Source of the DNA: Gonatopus flavifemur
Taxonomy: Eukaryota > Arthropoda > Insecta > Hymenoptera > Dryinidae
DNA: 64,000 nt
Direction of reading: 5' to 3'
Assembly (NCBI GenBank): GCA_018340375.1
Contig: JAFFJZ010000043.1
Coordinates: 1,054,001 to 1,118,000 of the forward strand
Shown here piece after piece: positions 1 through 10,856 of the stretch (position 1 is the stretch's first letter; every line of letters starts with the position of its first letter). Position numbers and translations under genes: made by a program. A model generated the notes under the pieces. The model did no database searches. It was not told where the DNA came from and was given only the letters and a program-made list of their open reading frames with translations.

Positions 1-2
1 TA

Positions 3-329
3 CACAGTAAAGAAAATTCCGTCATTGTGTAAAAAAGAAGTACGTGTCAAAATTCAAGTGTTGAATATTCAACTACGTGTCAAAATTCAAGTGTTGAATA
101 TTTAACTACGTGTTAAAATTCAAGTGTTGAATATTTAACACTTTTGTGTGTTCATTTAACACACTGATCAAATGCCGTTCGATCGATTCATTTTCAACAC
201 ATTGAAATGTTATTCGAGTTCAAATTAACACTTTGTGAGTGTCACTCTGGAATCAACACACGTTGAGTGTGAAGGAGAATGGTTAACATTCGCTTGTGTG
301 TCAAATTTGACGAAAAATTTTTTACTGTG
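3..329. mobile_element. MITE, CACAGTAAA-type ends, TA target duplication
   Basis: The ends form an imperfect terminal inverted repeat of about 22 bp: CACAGTAAAGAAAATTCCGT on the left, and its counterpart finishing in TTTTTTACTGTG on the right. TA lies immediately outside both ends (1-2 and 330-331). It has no coding capacity; short ORFs inside it are chance. CAC...GTG ends with a 2-bp duplication recur at least six more times in this window. I infer a non-autonomous derivative of a CACTA-like transposon. Confidence 0.75.
41..139. repeat. Three tandem copies of a 33-bp unit inside the MITE
   Basis: The unit begins TACGTGTCAAAATTCAAGTG and repeats at 41, 74 and 107 with one or two substitutions. 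The core TGTTGAATATT is itself nearly palindromic. Such subterminal tandem repeats are common in DNA transposons, where they can bind transposase; that role is inference here. Confidence 0.85.
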
Positions 330-513
330 TATATCCCATGGACACGAATATTGAGGAAATTTCCAATCGACTCGAACCTGTACTTGGTCGAATCCGCAAG
401 TGCATTCCGAAAGATCAGGATTGTTGATAACATGACGATGTGATGACATAAAAAATAATAATCGGATGTGAAATTTAATTATTCACCAGAGGGATGACAA
501 AAAAAAATGAAAT

Positions 514-586
514 GTCTCCCACAGAGAATCGAACCCGACCGTTCTTTCTCAAGAACCATGTCTTCTGCCGCTAGGCTATGGGGTCT
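514..586 (-). tRNA. tRNA-like sequence, probable pseudogene or SINE head
   Basis: On the minus strand there is an A-box-like TAGCCTAGCGG and a B-box-like GGGTTCGATTC at tRNA spacing. An anticodon-like stem (GTTCT/AGAAC) encloses a loop one base short of normal. A 7-bp pairing CCCATAG/CTGTGGG flanks the unit but is offset from the canonical acceptor position, and the T stem is imperfect. A run of nine T (499-507) follows downstream on the minus strand, as a Pol III terminator would. I read this as a degenerate tRNA or SINE head, not a functional tRNA; the anticodon cannot be fixed. Confidence 0.45.
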
Positions 587-1539
587 TGTGATATTCCGAT
601 CCACATACTACGTCTATGAAGTAATGCAGCGAAGGAAAGAGACTGATAGTGCGTGAAATGATGAAATATCAATTTGAACGCTCAAATCTAATTATTCAGT
701 CCATTGAAAATAATTTGCACTCAATCAATTGAATATTCAGTCTTATTATTTTGATGTTGATCAACATCTGATAATCGATGCTGATTTGATTATCCTCATT
801 GGAATATCATAGTGATCTCTGAAAATTAATTTATCAGGGGAAACTATCTTAGAATTCTTCAACCATCGATTGATTGACAATTCTAATGAAATTCATTGAA
901 AAATCATCAAGATTCAAAATAATGATTAGAAATGCGTAACTATTAGAAAATTTCCATACAATACATACAGGAGTTCTCGAAAGCTTCATAATCAGTCATA
1001 AGATTAACCAATAATCTTATAAAATTCATGAAAAATAAATAATAATTGAAAAATTATTTACTTATATTCGATTTTAATTCAATGAAATGATGCTATGCAT
1101 CAAATCTATATTTCATCGTGATGATTCAATAATCAGTATTGAACTGGCTCTTTAATTGAAAAAAAAAAGGAAAAAAATATCGAAGGGCCCCGGCCGAGAA
1201 TTGCCCGGGGTGCCGGGTAAGTCAGTTCGATACTGATTACAATAAAATTATCGCTTGAAAGAGAAAAAGCGGTGAAACTTTTCGGTAAGTCGACCGCGTG
1301 GGCTTTAAACTTTTTCCGATCTTGCACGGAGTTAGCCGATCGTAAAACATATTGAGAAGACAAAGACCGACGGATAGTTGGTTCTCTCTCGATTGTCCGA
1401 GTCGACTCGAAGTGAACCGACCGGTTCCGAATCACATGAATACGGGTTTCAATGTATGCGTACACCCGGCTGGAATGGTGGGGACGAGAAATGGTCAGAT
1501 GGAGAGGGTAAATCGACTCAGTCGACCAAATGCTGGCAT
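587..1539. other. Spacer without recognisable gene
   Basis: AT-rich up to about 1130. From about 1180 to 1530 it is more GC-rich, with a GGCCCCGGCCGAG...GCCCGGGG palindromic patch. Small overlapping ORFs occur on both strands but show no domain or splice logic. I see no supportable gene. Confidence 0.4.
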
Positions 1540-1770
1540 CACTGCTCGGAATTGTCGAGTATTTTCGAGGCGAGTCGAGTATCTTCCACTACTCGGAATT
1601 TTCGAGCTACTCGAAATCTCCGAGCTACTCGGAGTTTTTCAAATAATTTATTAATTTCATTCAGTTGAAAGTTTTTGGATACTCGATAATTTTCGAGTGA
1701 TAGATTTCGGGTACTCGTAAATATCGAGTAATCGACTCGACTTGAAAAAATCACTACTCGCACATCCCTA
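1540..1770. mobile_element. hAT-type transposon end with CTCGA/TCGAG subterminal repeats
   Basis: About ten copies of the palindromic motifs ACTCG/CGAGT, often as TCGAGTA or TTTTCGAG, crowd 230 bp. They end at CGCACATCCCTA, the reverse complement of TAGGGATGTGCG, a typical hAT terminus. The complete hAT element at 43385-47151 also ends in CATCCCTA after a dense palindromic repeat block, which supports the assignment. No matching opposite end is visible upstream, so this is probably a truncated element. Confidence 0.5.
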
Positions 1771-1920
1771 GTAAAAATGATTATTCTTCGAGCTGCTATA
1801 ACCGATCATCGGAATTTCCTTTAAAAAAAGCTACCTTGGGATGACCACGATATTTGGATGATTCGAAATGGAAGAACCGGAGAATGAGGTAAGGAATAAG
1901 TAAAATATGTCTTTTTGAAA

Positions 1921-2415
1921 AATACAAAAAAGAGTACAGAAAGATATTTTCACAAGTCAAAAATAATGTGATGGCAATCTTCAAACGCGTTTTTTTCAAA
2001 TCATGTTTTTTGAACTGTTGGTCACGATTACTTGAAAACTATTCGACGGACCGCCTTCTTTTTGGTTTTGTTTCAAAGTTTATTCGATCTATCGAAGCCT
2101 GAACTACAATCATCGCAGAAAATCAAAAATTTTAAAAATGGCAGGCATTTGAATTTTTGTCTTCGTTTTTTCGTTTCTTTTTCGCTCTTTAAAATTCTGT
2201 AAATACAAAAGTTATGTCTGTATCATCTTGATTGTAGTTCAGACTCCAATAAATTAAATAAACTCCAAAACAAAACCAAAAACAAGGTGGTCTGTCAAGT
2301 AGTTTTCGAGCAATCGTGGCCAACAGTTCAAAAACATGGTTTTGAAAAGAACAAGTTTGAAGATTGCAATCACGTTATTTTTGATTCGAGAAAAGATTTT
2401 TCTGTACTCTGTATT
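1921..2415. mobile_element. Foldback element, two arms of about 190 bp
   Basis: Left arm (about 1921-2117) and right arm (about 2229-2415) are inverted copies with roughly 85-90 percent visible identity. Shared landmarks are GAGTACAGAAA, CAATCTTCAAAC, TTTTTGAACTGTTGG and TGAACTACAATCA. The spacer is about 110 bp. No long ORF is present. Transcripts would fold into a long hairpin. Confidence 0.75.
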
Positions 2416-3356
2416 GCATTAAATGAGTAGTGAAAATTGTAAGTTGATTATTTATTCCCTTGTATGAGAAAAAATTCAAGAAAACACCGTCATTTTGGTC
2501 GATAAAAAGGTAAACCTCCCCCTAACCACACCACACCTAGTGTGGGGGCACAGTAAAAAGGAAATCTTAATATCAGCTAACATATGAACTGAATTCAAGA
2601 TGCAGCCAAAAGTAGCGTAAGCGAACTTTACGTCAGCAACTGAAGAAACTTCTGAGAGTAAACTAAGCGTACAGCTGAATTAAGCCTCAACATACTGAAA
2701 TTCAGTTGGAATGGAGTTGAAATTTCAGCCGTAGTAAAACTGAAAATCATGTTCAAATCCAAATATAAGATTACTTTCAGCCAGTATAGCAATTTGAATT
2801 CATACCATAAAACAGGATGACTACGATTACTGGAGTGGATAGGAGTCCCAACGGAAAAAATGTTGAATAAATTCATAACTAATTGCTTAATTAACAAAAG
2901 TGGATGATATGGAAGTGGAAAATATTATAAATTCACCACTTTTGTCGATTATACAATCAATTATGACTTCAATCAACATCAGTTCCATTGTTAATCTCAT
3001 TCACGTTGATGATCCTATTCATCTGGCATATATAAAACAAGATTGAAGTTGATATTTCATATAAATACGAAATCATCATCGAATGGGAAGGAGCTAAGAT
3101 GAACTGCAAAGAAAATCAGATAGAAGTAAGCGGATACTAACTCCGTAACTCGAATCATTGGTTAGGAACAGACAAAATTATAAGATAGGAAGATCCGATA
3201 CCAACGCTAAATATTCCCTTAAGAGGATAAAAAGCACGAGTGGCATGATTATCTGAATTGTGTGTTCAACATTAAACAAGAATATTCCAATAGAACCATG
3301 ATATTACTCTGTGAAGTAACTTTTAATCCAAAATAACATTTCATTATAAGGAATAT
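2416..3356. other. AT-rich spacer, no gene seen
   Basis: It contains scattered CTGAAATTTCAG-like short palindromes (2660-2800) resembling the MITE at 21976-23064, but no clear element ends, domains or splice-consistent exons. Confidence 0.4.
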
Positions 3357-3805
3357 GTCGGTAATACATAAATAATACATCATTTTTTACATTATTCTCC
3401 TCTAAGGGCTCATTATTTATCAACGTCAGTGGTTTGAGCATAAAACATATGAAATAAAATGATATTTGTATATGACCAAATATCATGTCCAATTCTAGGA
3501 ATATTTTTATGTCATGGACGATTATTCGACCTTACAGAGATCGATTGGAATCTTTCATTGACTTTTGAAAAGAAAAGAATTCTGCTTTGATTATTCAAAC
3601 TTCCGCATCAATTGAGGGATTAATGAATCCCATTGGGATGGGATCAATGAATTTCACAAGAAAAAATGAATGAGAATTCATACAGATAATACTGTCGAAT
3701 ACAAAATAATCTTACATCATTTTTCAAATTATTCTTTAACGACTTATGATTTATCAACGGCTATGAATGTCAGTTGTTTAGGTACGAAACATATGAAATC
3801 AAATG

Positions 3806-3987
3806 CACAGAGAAAATATTTCATTAAATATTACAGTGTACCACCGGATCAGGGCGCCACATCGGTTTCTTCGAGAAAAATTACTGTGTGATTGCATAGG
3901 ACCACACAGTAGTTTTTCTCGGAGAAACCAATGTGGCGCCCTGATCCGGTGGTACGCTGTAATATCTAATGAAATATTTTCTCCGTG
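3806..3987. mobile_element. Near-perfect hairpin MITE, CACRGAG ends, TG target duplication
   Basis: Arms of about 85 bp are inverted copies (CACAGAGAAAATATTTC at the left; reverse complement CACGGAGAAAATATTTC at the right) around a loop of about 12 bp. TG flanks both ends (3804-3805 and 3988-3989). The uninterrupted homologous site in duplication copy 1 reads AAATGATATTTG, which confirms the borders. Overlapping ORFs on the two strands are palindrome artefacts. Confidence 0.9.
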
Positions 3988-4071
3988 TGATATTTGTATA
4001 AGACCAAATATTATGTCTAATTTCAGGAATATTGTTATAATGGTGTTTTTATGATAAATGATCATTCGAAC

Positions 4072-4275
4072 CAGTGAGCCCAGAATGCGGGAGCTGGTGG
4101 CCCCCACCACGCAGTCGGTGGGACATTAACACTGTCTCACCGCGCGTCCGTATGAGAAAGAAAGGAAGTCTAGAATATAGACTTTCTCTGTTCACACGGA
4201 CACGCGGTGAAACAGTATTAGTGTCCCACCGACCGCGTGATGGGGGCCACCAGCTCCCACATTCTGGGCTCACTG
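4072..4275. mobile_element. hAT-type hairpin MITE with 8-bp target duplication
   Basis: The ends are CAGTGAGCCCAGAATG and its inverted copy, and most of the element folds on itself. The flanks are ATTCGAAC (4064-4071) and ATTCCAAC (4276-4283), an 8-bp duplication with one mismatch as expected for hAT. It has no coding capacity. Confidence 0.88.
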
Positions 4276-4650
4276 ATTCCAACTCACAGGGTTCGATTAC
4301 AACCTTTCATTGACTAAAAAAAACCTTCCTGTGATTGTGAAAACTTCCACTCCGATAAATGGGATTGATAAATCCCATTGGAAAGAGATCAATGAACCTC
4401 ACCCGAACAAGAATAAATGAGAATTCTTACAGATCATATTAACAAATAAAAAATTTGTATTGTTAATACCAACTCAAAGTTGGGTAATGATTATCAGAAA
4501 ACCATGAAATGATCCTAATCTAAACATCCAAATGAAAATCCAATTGGAATCTTAATATACAGAAATACTGTTCGTACTCAATAAAATTAGGGTATTGATA
4601 TTGAATATACATGGAATCGCAGATCGTATCAAACATATGATGAATATTTT

Positions 4651-7600
4651 TTAGAAAAGATCTAATTCTTCAAGTGTAATTACTATGCACCTATATCGTT
4701 CATAGTAGGAGGCAAATTTCTTCTGCAGAATTATTGCACCAATGAATGTGAACCCTATTTTAGTTTGTGTTGCGTATTCATTGTCGAATATCCAATACAG
4801 TGCATGTAAATACATTAATGCATCAATCGCAGAGCCCGAAAACATGGACTTACCATCCACATAAGTATATACAGATAAACCGTTTTTATCTTTGGACCCA
4901 ATAGCAATGAGACGTGGTGGTTCGGTGATGTCTGGCACCGTTTCAGAAATATTGTTGTTTTCCCGTAACAGGGATTATTTTTGAATCATTTCACATAAAA
5001 TAAGGGAAAATTAAATGATATTAGTAGAGCTTCATGATCACTCACTTCAAATATTTGTAAAACAGGAATCTGCTCAGTATTTTTCACTCTAGATTTAAAT
5101 CGCTGTCCGATCCGCAATAAAATTTCAACAGTCAGCTGATCTGCAGAGAAAAAAAGTATATAAATTGTCGAATACTTCGATTGCAAGAATTTTTCACCCT
5201 ACTCAATTCAAAATTCACCCTCTGATAAGGAATCATAGTTTTCTATCGGATTATTCAATCCACATAAGTGATCTTTCAATTTTGGGAGTGCTGTTAACCA
5301 TCGAGTTTCCATCTCTCCTACTTTAAGATCAACTTCCCCCTCGAACTCCCATAGCAGCTAGAAATCATTTTTCATATTATTAGAAATGTTGAATCAAAAT
5401 TTCCATTTTTCAGTTGAGTAACTGAAAAATATAGTTCATGAGTACTATTACGTACCAATTCAGGAATTGTCAACGCAGAATATTCTCTTAAATGTTCCAC
5501 CGCAGACATACTCTTTTTCGCATGTTGACGCCTTTGTGTTCGGCATGACTGCAGAAGTGATTTCAATCGAACCAAAGATAGGGTGTTCCTGGTCATTTTC
5601 TTTTTAATACATCCTTTAATTTGATCTAAACTTTTGTTTTCTATGTCTTTTTGTTCATCGCTTCTTTCAGCATAGGTAACGTGGTTTTTCATGCACTTCT
5701 TCATTTGTGCTACTAAGGACCCCTGGAGTTCGTCAACGTATGCATATATGAATTAAAATGAAATCGAAATATGAATGTATAACTTCAATATTGCTGGAGT
5801 TTAAATCGTTCATCGAAACGAATTAATAATCGGAGACCGTAATACTCGGGTGTTGAAGTCCCAAAATCTCACAATATATTCTTTGAACGATGTTTGCAGT
5901 TATGAGGATTCAATTCAAAAAGATATATAACGATCATTCAGCAGATTTTGTAACTTCGATTTTTGTATCGTTTCTATAAACGATCCAAACTTCAACTACG
6001 TCGAGTATATTATCTAATTGGACCTCACACTGCCTTTTACGATACAAGATTTCAAGTTAGGGATAATCTCTATAGCATGATCAGCAACATCTACAAAATC
6101 GGCATGATCAGTAAATTTTTGGTCGATCATCCGATTGACAATTTTTCGAATTATTTCGTTTCTAAGTTTTGGTGGGAGTTTATTTTTGTTTTCTATAAGG
6201 TCGTTTATATTTTCCGGCCACAGAGGAGGGAAACACGATTCAATGAGAGTATTCCGAGCCTGAAATTGAATTTGGAATTCAATCAATTATATTGCCCTGT
6301 AGATAAAGAAGGTTTGCAGTATGTTTAATGAGTCTCCAAGGGATTATACGCAATCAGGAATTTCGAAAAATTGATTTTTCCCATTCCATTTTCATAATAT
6401 AAACGTGTTTGAGTGTTCACTCAGAAAATTCTAAGTCAGTCCGACACGTATTTCCGAAATTACACGCAATGTCCATTGAAACTATAAAACGGAAAAATTG
6501 AGCAGAAATAAAACGAAATCTTCTTATGTATAATGTATATTAATGTATAATATTATGTAATGAACTGTTGAAATTTTGAACGCGCCTTCCTTAAAATTAT
6601 ATTTCCGAAGTCAGTGATCGAGATTTTCCAAAAACGGCTAACTGGATCAGTGTCAAATTTTTACACGAGCTTTGTGGATATATTGTTCACTGATTGGTCG
6701 GAGTCATTTTCTCATCGATGAATTATTGCAATTTCATAAACAATTTGAATCAAAAAATTTCATCGCAAATTGAAATTTTTGTTTCAAAAGCCACCGTTTT
6801 GTCAGAAATTCATATTTGCTCTTCCCTTTGATCTGATCCTCGATTATACATTATATTTACAAAATTTTTTTAGTACTTTCATTTCGGAATTTCTTTCAGT
6901 CAAGAGATATTGTGATTACCTCTAGACGCCTTTTTATAAAGAAGCTTCCGGAGATTGGCTGAAACTACTTGAAAAATCAATATTTTTGCAAATGAAAAAT
7001 ATAAACACAAAATCATAAGTTACCACCATGAATAAATAAATTTGCACGTTAGTAAATTCAAATGTCTATCCAGGAAAATTTCATGAAGAATTGCTGTTTT
7101 TTGGCCTTGTGGCTGCGTATAATCCCTCAAATTACTCAGAAAGATCAAAATTCTGACTAAAAGCTTGATGTTCATCATTTATGATTGATTAGTCGAACTT
7201 CTTTTCTGGTCAAGAAAATAAATTTTCAAATCACCTTCAAAGGCTGAACATCTTTCGACGAAGTTGTGGATTTAGATGTGGATGTAGATGGGGTTTTATT
7301 TGTAGGTATTTGTTTTATCTCAAGTGGGTCGCCAGGAAGCTGAGGTTCAATACGATTGCTACACGTTGCGACCGCTGTGACGACACTTGAATCCTGCGTT
7401 GATTGTATTTCAGCGTTTGTTAATGACGAGCTCGATTCAATACTTCCAACAATTTCTACATTCAATGTAGATTCATTAACTGATTTCGAATCTACGATTT
7501 CATGGAGAGGTTCAAGGGTGCCATCTGTTCTAATACTGAATTGTTGGATCACCATAGGTCCAATATTGGGTTTCTGTTCAAGTTGTGTAGAATCTGTAGC

Positions 7601-7929
7601 AATGAAAAATACGTACTGTTAGAAAATATACATAAAAATGTCTGATTTTCTCAATTTAACACCACATTTTATTGTGGGAGTATGAGAATGTTATTATCCG
7701 CAGTTAACTTTGCATTATACAAATTTCGAAATTAGAATAATAAAAAGCTACTCCACTTCGCTTGCGCAAATTATATACTGTAACATTCATTGAAATACGA
7801 ACCTAATTTCTGGTGTTTAGTGGGCAGACAACCACAATAGCTGCATGATTTTTTATCTGTTTCATTCCCATATGCTTCGCAGTCTTGACATCCAAAACAG
7901 GCTCCACGTTCGATTCCTCTTGAATCCAT
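4651..7929 (-). CDS. Seven-exon gene of unknown function with Cys-rich N-terminus
   Basis: Predicted minus-strand gene of about 500 aa. Exons: 7929-7803, 7593-7235, 6259-6029, 5722-5456, 5357-5219, 5140-5046 (or 5042) and about 4931-4651. Borders are AG/GT and exons 1-6 join in phase (127, 359, 231, 267, 139, 95 bp) without a stop. The last junction is less certain because only a weaker donor keeps frame. Exon 1 encodes a metal-binding-like cluster (CFGCQDC then CSYCGC...H). Exon 2 is Ser/Thr-rich. Exon 3 is helical with LIESCFPPLWPE. The C-terminus contains PRLIAIGS...TYVDGK, which resembles a family of conserved uncharacterised animal proteins often found near mobile elements. An acceptor-like TTTTTCAG precedes the ATG, suggesting a 5' non-coding exon. 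I do not recognise a function. It could be a domesticated or transposon-carried gene. Confidence 0.62.
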
Positions 7930-8056
7930 TATCTGAAAAATTCAGTTTCAATTGAGGAATATGACAATAAGGAAATTGGACAAATATGAACCCACATATA
8001 TATGTGCATTCACAAACGTATATGTATACACTTACAAAAATGATTGATGAAAAAGT

Positions 8057-9055
8057 GCATATATGGTTAATCCTCAGTGCACACACGGGGTTAGAGTAAC
8101 CCTGCTTGGTTTCTGAACTTGCCGCATTCGAAAGGGTGAAGGAATGGGGAGCTGAGGCTCGGTGGGAAAAAACTTACGTACGTCCTCTACAAATTCCCCG
8201 TTCGACATCCTCACAATCCTGTGAACAGCTGACCCAGAAGGTTCGTATTTCAGTAACAGGGTAAATTTCACCCAGTGTGTGTAGATAGGAAGGAAATCGC
8301 CGAATTGTAGAAACTAAAAATGTGAGTCGAAATGTTTAATTGAATCATTATTTGTTGTTAACGTGTATATATTTCATGAAAAGTGAAGTATGTTTCTGGC
8401 AGATAACGAGATGAAAGTTAAAAATATAAAACGATGATGAGAATTCAATTTCCATCTCGATAGTGGTCATTTTGAGATCCACCATTTCTTATGGATATGA
8501 AAATGATTCTGATAACTGGAAATGGCGAAAACTGATTATCAACATTATTACACTCATTATTCATGATGATGAAAGCACTTTGTTCATATTATTCAACTAC
8601 ATTTTCATCATAAAAACATTTCTCATCAAAACTTCGCTTTTAACCAAATTGAAAAATCGTTCAGTTTCATCTAACCTAACGAATATTTTTTTCCGAACGG
8701 ATTATGATATTAGTGATATTTTATGAAAGTTGACCTTTTCAGTTGTTCATCTATCATCCTTCAAATCGCTGTATCTCCTCTTATTGTTCAAACGTGACAT
8801 TTTCCGAAACACACAATTATCGAGGAATGTTTCAACAATATATTCTCTTATTGTGAAATATCTTTCGTCGGGGGGTATTTCAGGCTTTCTCTTTCAAATT
8901 TTCTTCTCCCTTGAGTCTTCTCGTACAAATTGAAAAAAAAACGTTCAAATCGATGAATTTAAAGCTGAGAAACAAGTAAAAGAACATGCAGGGTTACGCT
9001 AACCCTTGTGTGTGCAAATGAGGACAAATTTGAAGTGTGTGCACTGAGGGTTGAA
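8057..9055. mobile_element. Candidate inverted-repeat element with CCTCAGTGCACACAC ends
   Basis: Left end near 8060-8105 (ATCCTCAGTGCACACAC then GGGGTTAGAGTAACCCTGC) reappears inverted near 8987-9052 (GCAGGGTTACGCTAACCC then GTGTGTGCACTGAGGGTT). No unambiguous target duplication was found. The interior (8290-8980) is AT-rich and has no convincing gene, so borders and class remain open. Confidence 0.4.
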
Positions 9056-9705
9056 TATGTCAATGTACTTGGAATGCACATTCTTGATGCTTCAATGTAT
9101 GTAAAAGAGAGTGGAAACCATCGGGGAAGGAAGCATATCCAACAAAACATTGCACACAATGATGCACTGAATAAAAATTATGAATGATGATCCCAAAAAT
9201 ACTTTCGCATGAAAGATAAGTTTCGAGTGAAAGAAAAATAGATACCAGAAGTAAGAATTATAGCTGCCAAGATTATGTTGTGATATTGAGCATGTTGAAA
9301 TTCTGAATTGAATTGCGATTTTATAACTGTACAATGATGATAAACGCTTGTTAGTTTGGTGTATTCAATAGAATGTGTTGTGAATACGTTGATATTTATT
9401 CAATGAATATTGCCCACGCTCTGTTTAATAGCTATTAAATAGTCTCCACCCACATTGTGAGCATGGTGGACAATATGGCAGTGAAGTTGTTCATGGTCAT
9501 GAATCGAATAATCAGATGAAATACGAATTCTGTAAGCATTGAAATGTACATCATGCTCTAAAGTTTCAACCACTTAACATGCGAATAATACACTCTGACC
9601 CATACATATTATAGCCGAAACCAATGCAAAACATGATAAACAGTCGGTATAATTTACCATGATGAAACAATTTCCTGGCTTATATTTTACGCCATTGATA
9701 TTGAC
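9056..9705. other. AT-rich spacer downstream of transposase remnant
   Basis: This is probably the 3' flank of the CACTA-like element that encodes the next feature. No clear terminal repeat or gene was seen. Confidence 0.3.
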
Positions 9706-10821
9706 TCATGATGACATCGTCACGAGATTACATGTGGTGGGTAAAAGATGTCCGAAAGACTGATCGGCACGATTCACCTGATTAATCACTCCATATTCAG
9801 GTAATTTCATAATTCGTCCTTCCATGATATAAGATTGTAATCGTTGATGTTGGTGTGCCATGGAATAAGATGGATTTTTGAAACATTTCAATTTTTTCAT
9901 CATGTCAACAAAATACTGATGTTTAGCTTCCATGCGAATGGTGTTGAAACTGAACAATGGCCCAAACTTCATGATGAATGAAGGGTAGTGTAGCAAAAAA
10001 TGTTGTTTGGGTATAAGATGCGTTTGATAGATGTTTTGAGAATCATCAAGATATTCTCTTATGATTATTGAGAAATAATCCACCATCTCCAACGAGATTT
10101 CGTCACTACAGATCAGAGTCATAATTTCTAGTGAGAGGATATAATTTTTCCAATATTTATCTCCACAGTCAATATAGGGTCCTACGACGGAAGGTGTGAT
10201 AGTTCCTAAGGACCACATCTGTGCACCGGTTTGATGTAGTGAATTTCCTAGTTTCAAATGCTGTGATAGGATGATTGAGGGTTCCGTTTCGGAATATCCA
10301 TAATCGAACTCTAATAACTTTCGATTGAATGAATCAACAGACATAATGCTTTCATCACCCTGTAAAAGATGATTCAAAAGTAGTTGAAGCGTTCTCGTAA
10401 GGCATCCTCCGAAGATGTCATGAAATATGTCAGGAAGCATGCCCCCAATTACATGATAAAATTTCAATGCATTTAGAGGACACTCTGTGTTAATTCCATA
10501 CTTCTTACTCAAGTTATCCCATTCTTTTTTCGTGAATGTCTGATTTAGATTCTCAATGCATCTTTCATACTGATGGATTGTTCTTAATAGGGAAGAATCT
10601 TTTTTTACCATCGTATGTACTTGATCTTGAGTCGCCATACAATACCTACAGCAATGTGTAGCTGTGAAGCCTTGTTTGAAACCTTCAACCTCATGCGAGG
10701 CTAAATTATCCCCTATAAAAGCTATCAAAGTACCATGGATATGGGTACCATCAGGCATCTCAATACCGGCTTCGATGGACTTCAAATCATCAACAATTGG
10801 TTTCATCATATCTCTAATCAA
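9706..10821 (-). pseudogene. CACTA-like transposase, C-terminal part (5' truncated)
   Basis: An open 371-aa minus-strand frame ends at a natural stop and begins abruptly at the junction with the Gypsy element. It contains a Cys cluster (CCRYCMA), a DIFHDIFGG segment, and a C-terminal stretch with HYPSFIMKFGP and RMEAKHQYF. I associate this pattern with transposon-derived proteins related to Transposase_21/CACTA. Family assignment is from memory of the pattern, not from a search. The N-terminal half is absent. Three other fragments in this window (30036-34168, 39816-40784, 48069-49140) belong to the same broad family. Confidence 0.6.
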
Positions 10822-10853
10822 ACTTCAAATCATCAACAATTGGTTTCATCAAC
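10780..10853. repeat. Direct micro-duplication at the transposase/Gypsy junction
   Basis: ACTTCAAATCATCAACAATT followed by GGTTTCATCA occurs twice, about 42 bp apart. The first copy is part of the transposase frame and the second abuts the start of Gypsy sequence. This looks like filler sequence from break repair at the truncation point. Confidence 0.8.
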
Positions 10854-10856
10854 AAG

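Larger units (their letters stand above)
3357..4440. repeat. Diverged tandem duplication of about 330 bp; copy 2 enlarged by two MITEs
   Basis: Copy 1 (about 3357-3690) and copy 2 (about 3691-4440) share ordered blocks: TACATCATTTTT, TTATTTATCAACG/TGATTTATCAACG, AACATATGAAAT, GATATTTGTATA, GACCAAATAT, CTTTCATTGACT, GATCAATGAA and AATGAGAATTC. Copy 2 is interrupted exactly at two points by hairpin MITEs (3806-3987 and 4072-4275). Copy 1 keeps the corresponding empty sites. Confidence 0.75.

Noticed and set aside
3803..4313. Overlapping ORFs on both strands with near-identical peptides
   Set aside because: They are palindrome artefacts of the two hairpin MITEs; each peptide reappears on the opposite strand.
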